From Polymorphospora lycopeni (GTDB lineage Bacteria > Actinomycetota > Actinomycetes > Mycobacteriales > Micromonosporaceae): 64,000 nt of DNA. The DNA is taken from contig NZ_JBCGDC010000022.1 in NCBI RefSeq assembly GCF_042237075.1, forward strand, positions 1 to 64,000, written 5' to 3'. The translations under genes were made by a program, and so were the position numbers. How positions within the stretch are numbered: the first letter of the stretch is position 1; the number at the start of each line of letters is the position of its first letter. Below are positions 15,672 through 23,775 of the stretch, in pieces. The notes beneath the pieces were generated by a model that was not told the DNA's origin, searched no databases, and saw only the letters and a list, made by a program, of their open reading frames with translations.

Positions 15672-17168
15672 ATGAATGCGTCTCATGTCCGGGGCGCCGG
15701 GAGCGGCGTCGGAAGCGGCGGTGGGACCGGCGCCGGGACCGGCGGTGGGAGCGGTAGCCCGGCCGGTGGCGGTGTGGCATCGGGCGGCGCGGCATCGGGT
15801 GGCGGGCTGCCCCGCCGGGTGCACGGCGGGTACGCCCTCGGCTCGCTGGTGACCGGTGCGTTCGGCACCGTCCCGGGGCTGTTGCTGCTGCCGTACCTGA
15901 CCGACACGCTCGGCATCGCCGCCGGGCTCGCCGGCCTGCTCGTGGTCCTGCCGAAGGCGTGGGACGTACTGGTCAACCCCGTCGCCGGCCGCATCTCCGA
16001 CCGCACCCGCACCCGGTGGGGCGCCCGGCGGCCATACCTGCTGGTCGGTGGGCTGGCCCTGGCCGTGCTGTTCGCCGCGATCTTCGCCGCGCCGTTCGGC
16101 AACGGCTCGGCGGCCGGCGGGTACGTCGCCGTCGCCTTCCTCCTCACCGCCACCGCGTTCGCGTTCTTCCAGGTGCCGTACGTCGCCATGCCGGCCGAGC
16201 TGACCGACTCGTACAGCGAACGCACCCGGCTGATGACCTGGCGGATCGCCGTACTGGCGCTGGCCATCCTGGTCTCCGGGGCGGTCGCGCCGGCCGTGGT
16301 CACCGCCGGCGGCAACGGGATCGCCGGACATCGCCTGATGGGCCTGTTCGTCGGGGCGCTGATCGTGATCGGCACCCTCGGCGTCTTCTTCGGCACCCGG
16401 GGCGCCCCGACCGGTGCCGTGCAGGAGAGCGAGCCGAGCCTGCGCGCCCAGCTCGCCGTCGCCACCGGCAACCGGCCGTTCCGGGCGCTGCTGATCTGCT
16501 TCGTCGTCCAGTCCGTCGGCATCGGCACGGTCCTCGCCGGCGTCGCGTACTTCGCCGGCCAGATCCTGGACAACCCGGACACCGGGCCGACCGTGCTCTT
16601 CGCCTGCTTCGTCGGCCCGGCGCTGCTGGTCATGCCGGTGTGGAGCCGGGTCGGCGCGCGGCTCGGCAAGCTGCGGGCGTTCGTCGCCGCGTCGCTGCTC
16701 TTCGCCGTCGCGGCGCTGCTGCTGGTCGCCGCGCCGGTGCTGCCGGCCGTGGTCGTCTACCTGCTGGTCGCGGTGATCGGCTGCGGGTACGCCGGCCAGC
16801 AGGTCTTCGCCCTGGCGATGCTGCCGGACTGCATCGCGTACGACACCGCGCGAACCGGTCGCCGCCAGGCGGGGGTGTTCACCGGCCTGTGGACGGCGGG
16901 GGAGACGTTCGGCCTGGCCCTCGGCCCCGGCGTGTTCGCGTTGGTGCTGCAGCTGTTCGGCTACGTGTCGTCGGACACCGGGGTCGCCGCCGCGCAGTCC
17001 GACACCGCCCGGCTCGGGGTGCTGCTCGGCTTCACCGTCCTGCCGGCGCTGGCGGTCGGGCTGGCGGTGCTGCTGCTGCGCGGCTACGACCTCACCCCGC
17101 AGCGCCTCGCCGCCGCTGGCCCGACAAAGCCGGTTGACCAGGCACGGCCCGCCGAGCCGGTAGCGTGA
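15672..17168 (+). CDS. GPH-type (MFS_2) sugar:cation symporter
   Basis: A 498-residue integral membrane protein with about 12 hydrophobic segments. The segments and the loop GRISDRTRTRWGARRPYLL after the second helix match the glycoside-pentoside-hexuronide:cation symporter family (melibiose carrier type). The first 45 residues are an unusual Gly/Ser/Ala low-complexity stretch, probably cytoplasmic. DCIAYDTARTGRRQAGVFTGLW in the second half is also family-like. It is the first gene of a likely two-gene unit: its stop overlaps a mini-ORF that in turn overlaps the decarboxylase start. The transported sugar is not predictable. Confidence 0.85.
   Translation: MNASHVRGAGSGVGSGGGTGAGTGGGSGSPAGGGVASGGAASGGGLPRRVHGGYALGSLVTGAFGTVPGLLLLPYLTDTLGIAAGLAGLLVVLPKAWDVLVNPVAGRISDRTRTRWGARRPYLLVGGLALAVLFAAIFAAPFGNGSAAGGYVAVAFLLTATAFAFFQVPYVAMPAELTDSYSERTRLMTWRIAVLALAILVSGAVAPAVVTAGGNGIAGHRLMGLFVGALIVIGTLGVFFGTRGAPTGAVQESEPSLRAQLAVATGNRPFRALLICFVVQSVGIGTVLAGVAYFAGQILDNPDTGPTVLFACFVGPALLVMPVWSRVGARLGKLRAFVAASLLFAVAALLLVAAPVLPAVVVYLLVAVIGCGYAGQQVFALAMLPDCIAYDTARTGRRQAGVFTGLWTAGETFGLALGPGVFALVLQLFGYVSSDTGVAAAQSDTARLGVLLGFTVLPALAVGLAVLLLRGYDLTPQRLAAAGPTKPVDQARPAEPVA
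17161..17166 (+). promoter_or_regulatory. Possible internal -10 box (TAGCGT) at symporter stop
   Basis: TAGCGT ends 7 nt before ATG 17174 and overlaps the symporter stop codon. It could start a leaderless transcript reading the mini-ORF and decarboxylase, or simply be coding sequence. Confidence 0.3.
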
Positions 17169-17203
17169 TCGACATGAGCGAGCGGAGTGAGTGGACGGCA
17201 TGA
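17165..17203 (+). CDS. Coupling mini-ORF between symporter and decarboxylase genes
   Basis: From GTG 17165 the frame reads VIDMSERSEWTA and stops at 17201-17203. Its GTG overlaps the symporter stop as GTGA, and its stop overlaps the decarboxylase ATG as ATGA, so the three frames are joined by 4-nt overlaps. The DNA is a near-repeat of ATGAGCGAGCGG, which recurs at 17200. A regulatory rather than protein role is inferred. Confidence 0.4.
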   Translation: MIDMSERSEWTA

Positions 17204-18705
17204 GCGAGCGGGATGATCGCGTGGCGTGGGCGTTGCCGGCGCGGGGCGTACCGGCGGACCGCGTCCTTGACGAGATCCGGGCGCTGCGGTCCGCCGACCG
17301 GCCCACGCACGGCGGCCGGCTGTTCGCCTACGTCTACGATCCGGCCGTTCCCGGCCTCGACGACCTGGCGATGTCCGCGTACGCGCTGTCGGCGCACGTC
17401 AACGGCCTCGATCCGACCGCGTTCCCGTCGCTGCTGGCGATGGAGAACACCCTGGTCGGCGCCGCCGCGTCGGTGCTCGGCGGTGGCCCGGGCACGTCCG
17501 CGCCGGATGTCGTCGGCAGCGTCACGGGCGGCGGCACCGAGTCGCTGATCCTGGCCGTGAAGGCGGCCCGCGACGCCCGGCCCGAGGTGGCCACGCCCCG
17601 GCTGGTGATCCCGGTCAGCGCGCACGCCGCGTTCGCGAAGGCGGCCCACTACCTCGGCGTCGCCCTGGATCTGGTGCCGGTGTCGGCGACCACGCTGCGC
17701 CCCGATCCGGCCGACGTCGCCGCCGCGATCGGCCCCGACACCGTGCTCGTCGCCTGCTCGGCGCCGTCGTACGCGCACGGCGTCGTCGACCCGGTCACCG
17801 AGATCGCGTCCGTTGCGGCGGCGGCCGGCGTACGCTGCCACGTCGACGCCTGCTTCGGCGGCTGGACGCTGCCCTACCTGCGCCGGCTCGGCGTCGACGG
17901 GCCGGCGTTCGACTTCTCCGTACCAGGCGTCACCTCGATCTCAGTCGACCTGCACAAGTACGCGTACTGCCCCAAGGGGGTCTCGGTCCTGCTGCACCGC
18001 GACGCCGCGCTGCGGGCACCGCAGTACTTCGCGTTCGCCGACTGGCCCGGCTACACGATGATCAATCCGGTGATCTCGTCGACCCGGTCCGGCGGCCCGA
18101 TCGCCGCCGCGTACGCGACCCTGCGGCACATCGGCGACGACGGCTACCTGGCGCTGGCCGGCCGGACCCTGGACGCCGTACGCGGCCTCGCCGCCGCCGT
18201 CACCAAGGTCGACGGACTGCGGCTGATGGCCGAACCCGAGTCCACGGTGGTCGCCTTCACGTCCGATGACCCGGCGCTGGACCTGTTCGTCCTCGCCGAC
18301 GAACTCACCATCCGTGGCTGGCACACCCAACCCCAGATGGCGTACGGCGACCTGCCCGCCTCCATCCACCTGACGGTGACCGCCGCGGTCGCGCCGCGGG
18401 TGGCCGAGTTCGGGCCGGCCCTGGAAGCCGCCGCCACCGCCGCGCGGGAACACGGTCCGGTACGGCTGCCCGACGAGGTGGCCGCCCTGCTCGGCGCCCT
18501 CGCCCCGGAGCAGTTGACCCCGGAACTGGTCGCGGGGCTCGCCGGCGGACTGGGGCTCGCGATCGGTGGCGGCGAGCCGGGCGCCGCCCCGCTGCCGGAC
18601 CGGTCGGCGCTGGTGAACACCGTGCTCAACGTCGCCCCGCCCCGGATGCGCGAACGCCTGCTGATCGAGTTCGTCGGCCTGCTGCAACGGCCCACGTACG
18701 GCTGA
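17200..18705 (+). CDS. PLP-dependent decarboxylase / sphingosine-phosphate lyase-like protein
   Basis: A 501-residue fold-type I PLP enzyme. SVDLHKYAYCPKG carries the Schiff-base Lys (about residue 253), and GSVTGGGTESLILAVKAARD and HVDACFGGW fit the group II decarboxylase / sphinganine-1-phosphate lyase family. Such enzymes cleave or decarboxylate amino-acid-like substrates; the substrate here is unknown. The C-terminal 80 residues (from about 415) are an extra helical extension. ATG 17200 was preferred over GTG 17191 because it overlaps the upstream mini-ORF stop and starts MSERDD. A strong bidirectional terminator follows within two bases of the stop. Confidence 0.85.
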   Translation: MSERDDRVAWALPARGVPADRVLDEIRALRSADRPTHGGRLFAYVYDPAVPGLDDLAMSAYALSAHVNGLDPTAFPSLLAMENTLVGAAASVLGGGPGTSAPDVVGSVTGGGTESLILAVKAARDARPEVATPRLVIPVSAHAAFAKAAHYLGVALDLVPVSATTLRPDPADVAAAIGPDTVLVACSAPSYAHGVVDPVTEIASVAAAAGVRCHVDACFGGWTLPYLRRLGVDGPAFDFSVPGVTSISVDLHKYAYCPKGVSVLLHRDAALRAPQYFAFADWPGYTMINPVISSTRSGGPIAAAYATLRHIGDDGYLALAGRTLDAVRGLAAAVTKVDGLRLMAEPESTVVAFTSDDPALDLFVLADELTIRGWHTQPQMAYGDLPASIHLTVTAAVAPRVAEFGPALEAAATAAREHGPVRLPDEVAALLGALAPEQLTPELVAGLAGGLGLAIGGGEPGAAPLPDRSALVNTVLNVAPPRMRERLLIEFVGLLQRPTYG

Positions 18706-18706
18706 G

Positions 18707-18740
18707 AGCGCCCGGCCGGAAGGGCTTCCGGCCGGGCGCT
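18707..18740. terminator. Strong bidirectional hairpin terminator
   Basis: Perfect 15-bp arms AGCGCCCGGCCGGAA (18707-18721) and TTCCGGCCGGGCGCT (18726-18740) with a 4-nt loop, between the convergent decarboxylase and membrane-protein genes. Confidence 0.9.
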
Positions 18741-18750
18741 TCAGGGTGGG

Positions 18751-19977
18751 TCAGCGGTAGTTGAACGGGTCGTGGTTGTCGTCCGGGTTGCGGTCCGGCA
18801 CGTCGTTGACGCGCTCGATCACGGCGGTGCCGATTCCGGTCGCCGCCCAGTCCTTGTTGTAGCTGATGCCCAGCACCAGGGTTCGCTGCTGACCGGCCCG
18901 CAGCGGACCGAGGATGCAGACCGGGTTTTCCTCCGGAGTGATGCCGACGACGGGAATGTCCCGGCTGGAGCAGGTCGACCAGCCGTCGCCCTCGGCGATC
19001 AGGGTCACCCCGGTGTCCCAGAGGAAGCGGAGCCGGACCAGGTCGGCGTCGACCGGACCGGCATTGCGGATCACCACGGTGACGACGCCGTGCCGCATCA
19101 TGTCGTCAGCCTGCTCGGTGAACCGTACGTCGGTCGCGGTCACCGACAGGTCGGTGCGCGGTGGGCCGGCGGTGGGCGAGGGCGTCGCCGGGCCGCCCGG
19201 GCCGAAGGAGGTCGGACCGGCGATCTGGACGAAGTTGCCACCGTCGAGCGCGTAGGTCCGCCACTGCCGCCGGACCGACTCCAGCGGTATGCCGCAGCAC
19301 TGCACCCGGTCCGCGACCTCGATCCGGATCGAGCCGTCGGCCCGTGGATCGAGCGCGCGGACGTCCTCGATACCCCTCGTTCCGCTGCGTACCACCGCGC
19401 CCATCGTGATGATCTTGCCGCTGGCGTCCCGGTCGAAGGCGATCACCTGGACCGGTCCACCCTGGCCGATCAGGCACTGCACCTCCGCCAGCGTCTCCGC
19501 CGCCCCGTCCCGGTCGACGTCGCCGTACGCGACCAGACCGAGCCAGATCGCCGGCTGGTTGGTGGGTGCGGCCTCCAACCGGGCCTGATCGGCCCGGCAC
19601 CCCGCCCTCCCGGGCCAGGGGGGCAGGTCGACCTTCGAGTTCAGCAGTTCGGCGCGGCTGATCCGGCCGTCCGGGACGGCGCTCGGACCGGCTGAACCGG
19701 TCGGTGCCGGCAGGGAGGGCGACGGCGTCGCCGGAGGTTCGGTCGGAGCGACGGTGGCCCCGGTCTCGGGGCGCTGCACCGGGTCCTGGAGCGCCGCGTA
19801 TCCGGCGACCGGACCGGCGACGAGCAGCACCGCGACGGTCGCCCCCGTGACGGCGGCGCGGTGTCGACGTCGGCGGACGGTGGTCCGCACCGCCGCCGGT
19901 CCGGCCGGCAGCACCCGTTCGAAGACCTCACCGCGCAGGGCGGCGAAGGCGTGGTCGATGTCGTCGTACTCAGCCAT
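18751..19977 (-). CDS. Single-pass membrane protein partner of ECF sigma factor (unknown function)
   Basis: A 408-residue protein from ATG 19977. A cytoplasmic N-terminus (MAEYDDIDHAFAALRGEVFERVLPAG) precedes an Arg-rich stretch and a single hydrophobic segment (about 41-60), then a Pro/Thr linker and an extracytoplasmic domain of about 280 residues with several Cys and a C-terminal beta-rich segment. Its start overlaps the sigma factor stop by 8 nt (ATGGCTGA), so translation is coupled. The position suggests an anti-sigma or sensor role, but I see no HxxxCxxC zinc anti-sigma motif. The gene is otherwise unrecognised. Confidence 0.75.
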   Translation of the reverse strand: MAEYDDIDHAFAALRGEVFERVLPAGPAAVRTTVRRRRHRAAVTGATVAVLLVAGPVAGYAALQDPVQRPETGATVAPTEPPATPSPSLPAPTGSAGPSAVPDGRISRAELLNSKVDLPPWPGRAGCRADQARLEAAPTNQPAIWLGLVAYGDVDRDGAAETLAEVQCLIGQGGPVQVIAFDRDASGKIITMGAVVRSGTRGIEDVRALDPRADGSIRIEVADRVQCCGIPLESVRRQWRTYALDGGNFVQIAGPTSFGPGGPATPSPTAGPPRTDLSVTATDVRFTEQADDMMRHGVVTVVIRNAGPVDADLVRLRFLWDTGVTLIAEGDGWSTCSSRDIPVVGITPEENPVCILGPLRAGQQRTLVLGISYNKDWAATGIGTAVIERVNDVPDRNPDDNHDPFNYR

Positions 19978-20533
19978 GGTTTTCCCCCCTGAGGTCGGCA
20001 AGCTGGCTGGCCAGCGCCAACCTGCCGCGATGCAGCCAGGACTTGACCGTGCCCTCGGCGACGCCCTCCTGTGCGGCGATCTCCGCGACACTGAGATCGG
20101 CGAGGTGGTACAGGACCACCGCGCGGCGGTACTTGGCCGGCAGCCGGGTCAGGGCGGCGGCCAGCAGAACCCGGTCCGGGCTCGGCCCGGGCACGTGCTC
20201 GACGCGCTGCCGCGCGAGGTAGGCACGCGCGGCACGCATCCGGCGCCACCGGCTGGTGGCCAGATTCCAGGCGACCCGCCGCAGCCACGCCACCGGGTCG
20301 TCGTACCGGATGACCTTGTCCCAGCGGGCGAAGGCCCGGCAGAACGCCTCCTGGGCGAGGTCCTGCGCCTGGGCGAGGTCGCCGGTGTAGGCGTACATCT
20401 GGGCGGTCAGCTCGCGGTAGTGGGCGTGGTAGAACTCGTCGAAACCGCCGTCGCTGGGCTCGACGGCCGGCGGGCGCCGCCGGTGGTCGCCGTCCGGCGG
20501 CTCGTCGAGACGTGGATTGATCGTCGTTGTCAC
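19970..20533 (-). CDS. ECF RNA polymerase sigma factor, SigE-like family
   Basis: A 187-residue sigma-70 factor with regions 2 and 4 only. Region 2 includes DEFYHAHYRELTAQMYAYTGDLAQAQDLAQEAFCRAF and VIRYDDPVAWLRRVAWNLATS. Region 4 includes LTRLPAKYRRAVVLYHLADLSVAEIAAQEGVAEGTVKSWLHRGRL with the recognition helix. It directs RNA polymerase to a small regulon, probably in response to an extracytoplasmic signal sensed by the coupled membrane protein. It is divergent from nuoB across 150 nt. No autoregulated promoter could be recognised. Confidence 0.92.
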   Translation of the reverse strand: MTTTINPRLDEPPDGDHRRRPPAVEPSDGGFDEFYHAHYRELTAQMYAYTGDLAQAQDLAQEAFCRAFARWDKVIRYDDPVAWLRRVAWNLATSRWRRMRAARAYLARQRVEHVPGPSPDRVLLAAALTRLPAKYRRAVVLYHLADLSVAEIAAQEGVAEGTVKSWLHRGRLALASQLADLRGENHG

Positions 20534-20683
20534 ATCTTCCTCCCCGTTCCCAGCGGGCGGGCGCCCCCTTCGATGGTCGTTACACGCTTCGATGACCCCG
20601 ACGGTTGCGCGCCGCCGGCACCCGCCGGCTGTGGTTCACTGTCGGGTGGCCGACCCGAGCCGGCCGGCCGGAGAGGGGGCGAC

Positions 20684-21229
20684 GTGCAACTGCCCGCGGT
20701 GCTTGGTGAGCCGATCCGGTTCGTGCTGAACTGGGGCCGCCGATACTCGCTCTGGGTCTTCAACTTCGGGCTCGCCTGTTGCGCGATCGAGTTCATCGCG
20801 GCCAGCATGTCCCGGCACGACTTCATGCGGCTCGGGGTGATCCCGTTCGCGCACGGGCCGCGCCAGGCCGATCTGATGGTGGTCTCGGGCACCGTCACCG
20901 ACAAGATGGCCCCGGCGATCAAGCGTCTCTACGACCAGATGCCGGAGCCGAAGTACGTCATCTCGTTCGGCGCCTGCTCCAACTGCGGCGGGCCGTACTG
21001 GGACTCGTACTCGGTGACCAAGGGAGTCGACCAGATCATCCCGGTCGACGTCTACGTGCCGGGCTGCCCGCCCCGGCCGGAGGCGCTGCTGCACGGCATC
21101 CTGCGTCTCCAGGAGAAGATCGCCGCCGAGCAGTCCGGGCCCGGCGGCGTGTCCCGACCCGACCCGCTCGCGTCGCCCGCCGACACCGCCGCGCTCACCG
21201 CGGCCCCCGTACGTCCGCCGGCCACCTAG
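20684..21229 (+). CDS. nuoB: NADH-quinone oxidoreductase subunit B (second copy type)
   Basis: A 181-residue protein from GTG 20684 with GGAGAGGGGG upstream. NuoB carries cluster N2, the last iron-sulfur centre before quinone. The four ligands are visible: Cys32 and Cys33 in LACCAIEF, Cys98 in FGACSNCGG and Cys128 in PGCPPRPE. The C-terminal tail of about 35 residues is Ala/Pro-rich. It is separated from nuoC by a DUF2252 gene and a divergent dehydrogenase gene, which is unusual for nuo clusters, and no nuoA precedes it. It belongs to a partial complex I set completed downstream by nuoC and nuoH-N. Confidence 0.95.
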   Translation: MQLPAVLGEPIRFVLNWGRRYSLWVFNFGLACCAIEFIAASMSRHDFMRLGVIPFAHGPRQADLMVVSGTVTDKMAPAIKRLYDQMPEPKYVISFGACSNCGGPYWDSYSVTKGVDQIIPVDVYVPGCPPRPEALLHGILRLQEKIAAEQSGPGGVSRPDPLASPADTAALTAAPVRPPAT

Positions 21230-21245
21230 GCTGGCTCCCGGCGGC

Positions 21246-21251
21246 TAGCCT
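21246..21251 (+). promoter_or_regulatory. Putative -10 box (TAGCCT), leaderless promoter
   Basis: TAGCCT ends 7 nt before ATG 21259 and lies in the 29-nt gap after nuoB; no ribosome binding site is present. Confidence 0.5.
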
Positions 21252-21258
21252 GCCGGGC

Positions 21259-22569
21259 ATGACGACTGAGCAACGCGCCGAACGCCTCGTCGAGGTGCTG
21301 ATCGCCGAGTTTGGGGAGCTGATCGCCCTCGACCCGGCGGCGTTCCGGCGCAAGTTCCGCAAGATGGCCGCCTCGCCGTTCGCGTTCTACCGCGGCAGCG
21401 CGTCCGTCTTCTACGCCGACCTGACCGGCGACTTCGCCGACGACCGCTTCCTCGACGGGCGGACCAGCCGGGTCTGGATCCACGGCGACCTGCACGCCGA
21501 GAACTTCGGCACCTACATGAACAGCTCCGGTGAGCTGGTCTTCAACGTCAACGACTTCGACGAGGCGTACGTCGGCCCGTTCTCCTGGGACCTGAAGCGG
21601 TTCGTGGCGAGCGTGGCGCTGATCGGCTACGCCAAGGCGCTGTCCGACGACGTGATCACCGACCTGGTGACCCGGTTCGCCACCTCCTACCTGACCGAAC
21701 TGCGGGCGATCGCCACCGGCGGCGACGACGCGATCGGCTCGATCACGCTGGCGAACGCCGACGGGGTGCTGCGTACGGTGCTCCAGCAGGCCCGGCTGAA
21801 CACCCGGGTCGACCTGCTGCGCGAGCAGACCACGATCGACAACTACGAGCGGCGGTTCTCCATCGGCGACGGCGTCTTCGAGATCGACGACGAGACCTGG
21901 GAGCAGGTCGCCTACGCGTACCACCGCTACCTCGGCACGCTGCCGGCGTCGGGCGCCACGCTGCGCCCGGTCGCCACCCACATCAAGGACATCGTGCTGC
22001 GCAAGGGGGTCGGCATCGGCTCGGCCGGCCTGCCGTCCTACAACCTGCTGCTGGAGGGCAGCACGCAGGCGCTGGAGAACGACGTCATCATCTACATGAA
22101 GCAGGCCCAGGTGCCGGCGGTGGCCCGCCACATCGACGACGAACGGGTCCGTGGCTACTTCCGCCACCAGGGCCACCGGACGGCCGAGTCGCAGCGGGCG
22201 TTGCAGGCGCACGCCGACCCGTGGGTCGGGTTCACCGAGCTGGGCGGCGTCGGGCAGCTCGTGGCCGAGGTGTCGCCGTACGCGGCCGACCTCGACTGGG
22301 CCGACGTCAACGAGCCGGAAGACCTGGCCGCGGTGGTCGCCGACCTCGGCCGGGCGGTCGCCCGGATGCACTCGGTGGCCGACGACGAGTCCAGCCACGA
22401 CCTGGTCGACTACTCGACCGAGGAGGCGATCGTCGCCGCGGTCGACAAGGACGAGGCCGTGTTCGTCCCGCACCTGGTCGAGTTCGCCCACTCGTACGGC
22501 CTGCGGGCCCGCGAGGACCACCAGATCTTCGTCGATCTCTTCCGCAACGGCCGGTTCCCGGGACTCTGA
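21259..22569 (+). CDS. DUF2252 family protein (kinase-like fold)
   Basis: A 436-residue DUF2252 protein. HGDLHAENFG (His75 onward) and VNDFDEA (Asp99) match the catalytic-loop and metal-binding motifs of aminoglycoside-phosphotransferase-like kinases, so a phosphotransfer role is plausible but not established for the family. The Arg/Lys-rich FRRKFRKMAASPFAFYRGSASVFY segment is also family-typical. The start is set by a TAGCCT box and by the upstream nuoB stop. It interrupts the nuo cluster, and a perfect 17-bp terminator follows, so it is probably an independent unit despite its position. Confidence 0.88.
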   Translation: MTTEQRAERLVEVLIAEFGELIALDPAAFRRKFRKMAASPFAFYRGSASVFYADLTGDFADDRFLDGRTSRVWIHGDLHAENFGTYMNSSGELVFNVNDFDEAYVGPFSWDLKRFVASVALIGYAKALSDDVITDLVTRFATSYLTELRAIATGGDDAIGSITLANADGVLRTVLQQARLNTRVDLLREQTTIDNYERRFSIGDGVFEIDDETWEQVAYAYHRYLGTLPASGATLRPVATHIKDIVLRKGVGIGSAGLPSYNLLLEGSTQALENDVIIYMKQAQVPAVARHIDDERVRGYFRHQGHRTAESQRALQAHADPWVGFTELGGVGQLVAEVSPYAADLDWADVNEPEDLAAVVADLGRAVARMHSVADDESSHDLVDYSTEEAIVAAVDKDEAVFVPHLVEFAHSYGLRAREDHQIFVDLFRNGRFPGL

Positions 22570-22574
22570 ACGCC

Positions 22575-22614
22575 CGCGACCCGTGCCGGCCGCCCGGGGC
22601 CGGCACGGGTCGCG
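22575..22614. terminator. Strong bidirectional hairpin terminator
   Basis: Perfect 17-bp arms CGCGACCCGTGCCGGCC (22575-22591) and GGCCGGCACGGGTCGCG (22598-22614) with a 6-nt loop, between the convergent DUF2252 and dehydrogenase genes. Confidence 0.92.
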
Positions 22615-22619
22615 GTGGG

Positions 22620-23681
22620 TCAACGGGCGGCGGGAAACTCCAGCACGACCTTGATGTCGTCCGGCTGCCCCTCGTACGCCTCGGCGTAGTGGTCGAGGTC
22701 CTCGCGGCGGGTGATCAGCCCGGCGAGCCAGCCGACGTCGGCCCGGGCCAGCGCCTCCGCGGCCTGCAACCAGTGCCGGCGGTTGGCGTTCACCGAGCCG
22801 AAGACGACGTTGTTCTCCAGGACCAGCGAGTGGTTCAGCGCACCCGCGTCGATCTCGATGGTCCGCCCGCCGGTGGACACGCCGGTGAGGCAGACGATGC
22901 CGTTGCGGCCCACCTTGTCCATCACGTCGATGACGACGGTCGGCGCGCCGGTGCACTCGAGCACGATGTCCGGTTCGAAGTCCAGCGCCATGACCGGTCC
23001 GGCGTGGTACGTCGCGCCGAGCCGGTCGACCAGCGCCGGTTTGTGTCCCACCTCGGCCCGGTCGAGTACGTGCACCTCCAGCCCGCGTTGCTGGCCGAGC
23101 AGCGCGGCGAGCAGACCGATGGGGCCGGCGCCGGTGACCAGCACCCGGCGTGGCCGCCACACCGACCGGGCACCGATCCGGTCGACGTGCTCCCATCCCT
23201 TGGCCACCACGCTCGCCGGTTCGAGCAGCACCCCGACCTCGGCGAGGCCCGGCGCGAGCGGTACGGCGAACTCGGGCTGGGTCCGCCACCGCTCCCGGGC
23301 GAACCCCTGCCGGGCCTTGATCCCGTGTTCGGTGTAGAGCCCGTTGCGGCACATGTCCCACTCCCGGGCTGCACAGTTCGGGCACGGCACCGGGTCGGGA
23401 TGGCGCACGATCCCGGCGATCAGGTCACCGGCGCGCAGCTGCCCGGTCGGGTCCTCGATCACCCGGCCCAGCGACTCGTGGCCGAGGACGAGGGTGTCGC
23501 TGCCCGGCGGGGCCTCGCCGAACGCACCGTCGATGATCTCCCGGTCGGTGCCGCAGATCCCGGCCGACAGTGTCTCGACCAGGACCGGGCCCTCCTGCGG
23601 GGATGGCTCCGGGAAGTTGTCGACCAGCCGGAGCGAGTCCGCTGTGCCGGGTATCACGGTGACTGCGTACACGGACGCCAT
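22620..23681 (-). CDS. Zinc-dependent glucose 1-dehydrogenase-like oxidoreductase
   Basis: A 353-residue medium-chain dehydrogenase from ATG 23681. Catalytic zinc ligands are probably Cys43 in GICGTD and His in LGHESLG; structural-zinc-type Cys residues occur in PCPNCAAREWDMC. The Rossmann motif is VLVTGAGPIGLLAALLG. The C-terminal layout (RTIEIDAGALNHSLVLENNVVFGSVNANRRHW) matches glucose 1-dehydrogenases of the haloarchaeal/Sulfolobus type. It would oxidise glucose or a related sugar with NAD(P). It is divergent from nuoC and may share its control region (94 nt). The substrate is inferred from family resemblance only. Confidence 0.85.
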   Translation of the reverse strand: MASVYAVTVIPGTADSLRLVDNFPEPSPQEGPVLVETLSAGICGTDREIIDGAFGEAPPGSDTLVLGHESLGRVIEDPTGQLRAGDLIAGIVRHPDPVPCPNCAAREWDMCRNGLYTEHGIKARQGFARERWRTQPEFAVPLAPGLAEVGVLLEPASVVAKGWEHVDRIGARSVWRPRRVLVTGAGPIGLLAALLGQQRGLEVHVLDRAEVGHKPALVDRLGATYHAGPVMALDFEPDIVLECTGAPTVVIDVMDKVGRNGIVCLTGVSTGGRTIEIDAGALNHSLVLENNVVFGSVNANRRHWLQAAEALARADVGWLAGLITRREDLDHYAEAYEGQPDDIKVVLEFPAAR

Positions 23682-23762
23682 TGTCGCCCGGCCCGGGCCG
23701 CGGCACACCGGAAACGCCACCGGCCCGGCAGCTCAGGGCTTCGCGGCGGCGCCCGACCACCA

Positions 23763-23768
23763 TAGGAT
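23763..23768 (+). promoter_or_regulatory. Putative -10 box (TAGGAT) for the nuoC-N operon
   Basis: TAGGAT ends 7 nt before ATG 23776; no ribosome binding site is seen, so a leaderless transcript for nuoC and the following genes is suggested. Confidence 0.5.
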
Positions 23769-23775
23769 CGCGGGC

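Noticed and set aside
18707..18740. Possible phage attachment site (perfect inverted repeat)
   Set aside because: It sits exactly between convergent gene ends and is a normal strong terminator.
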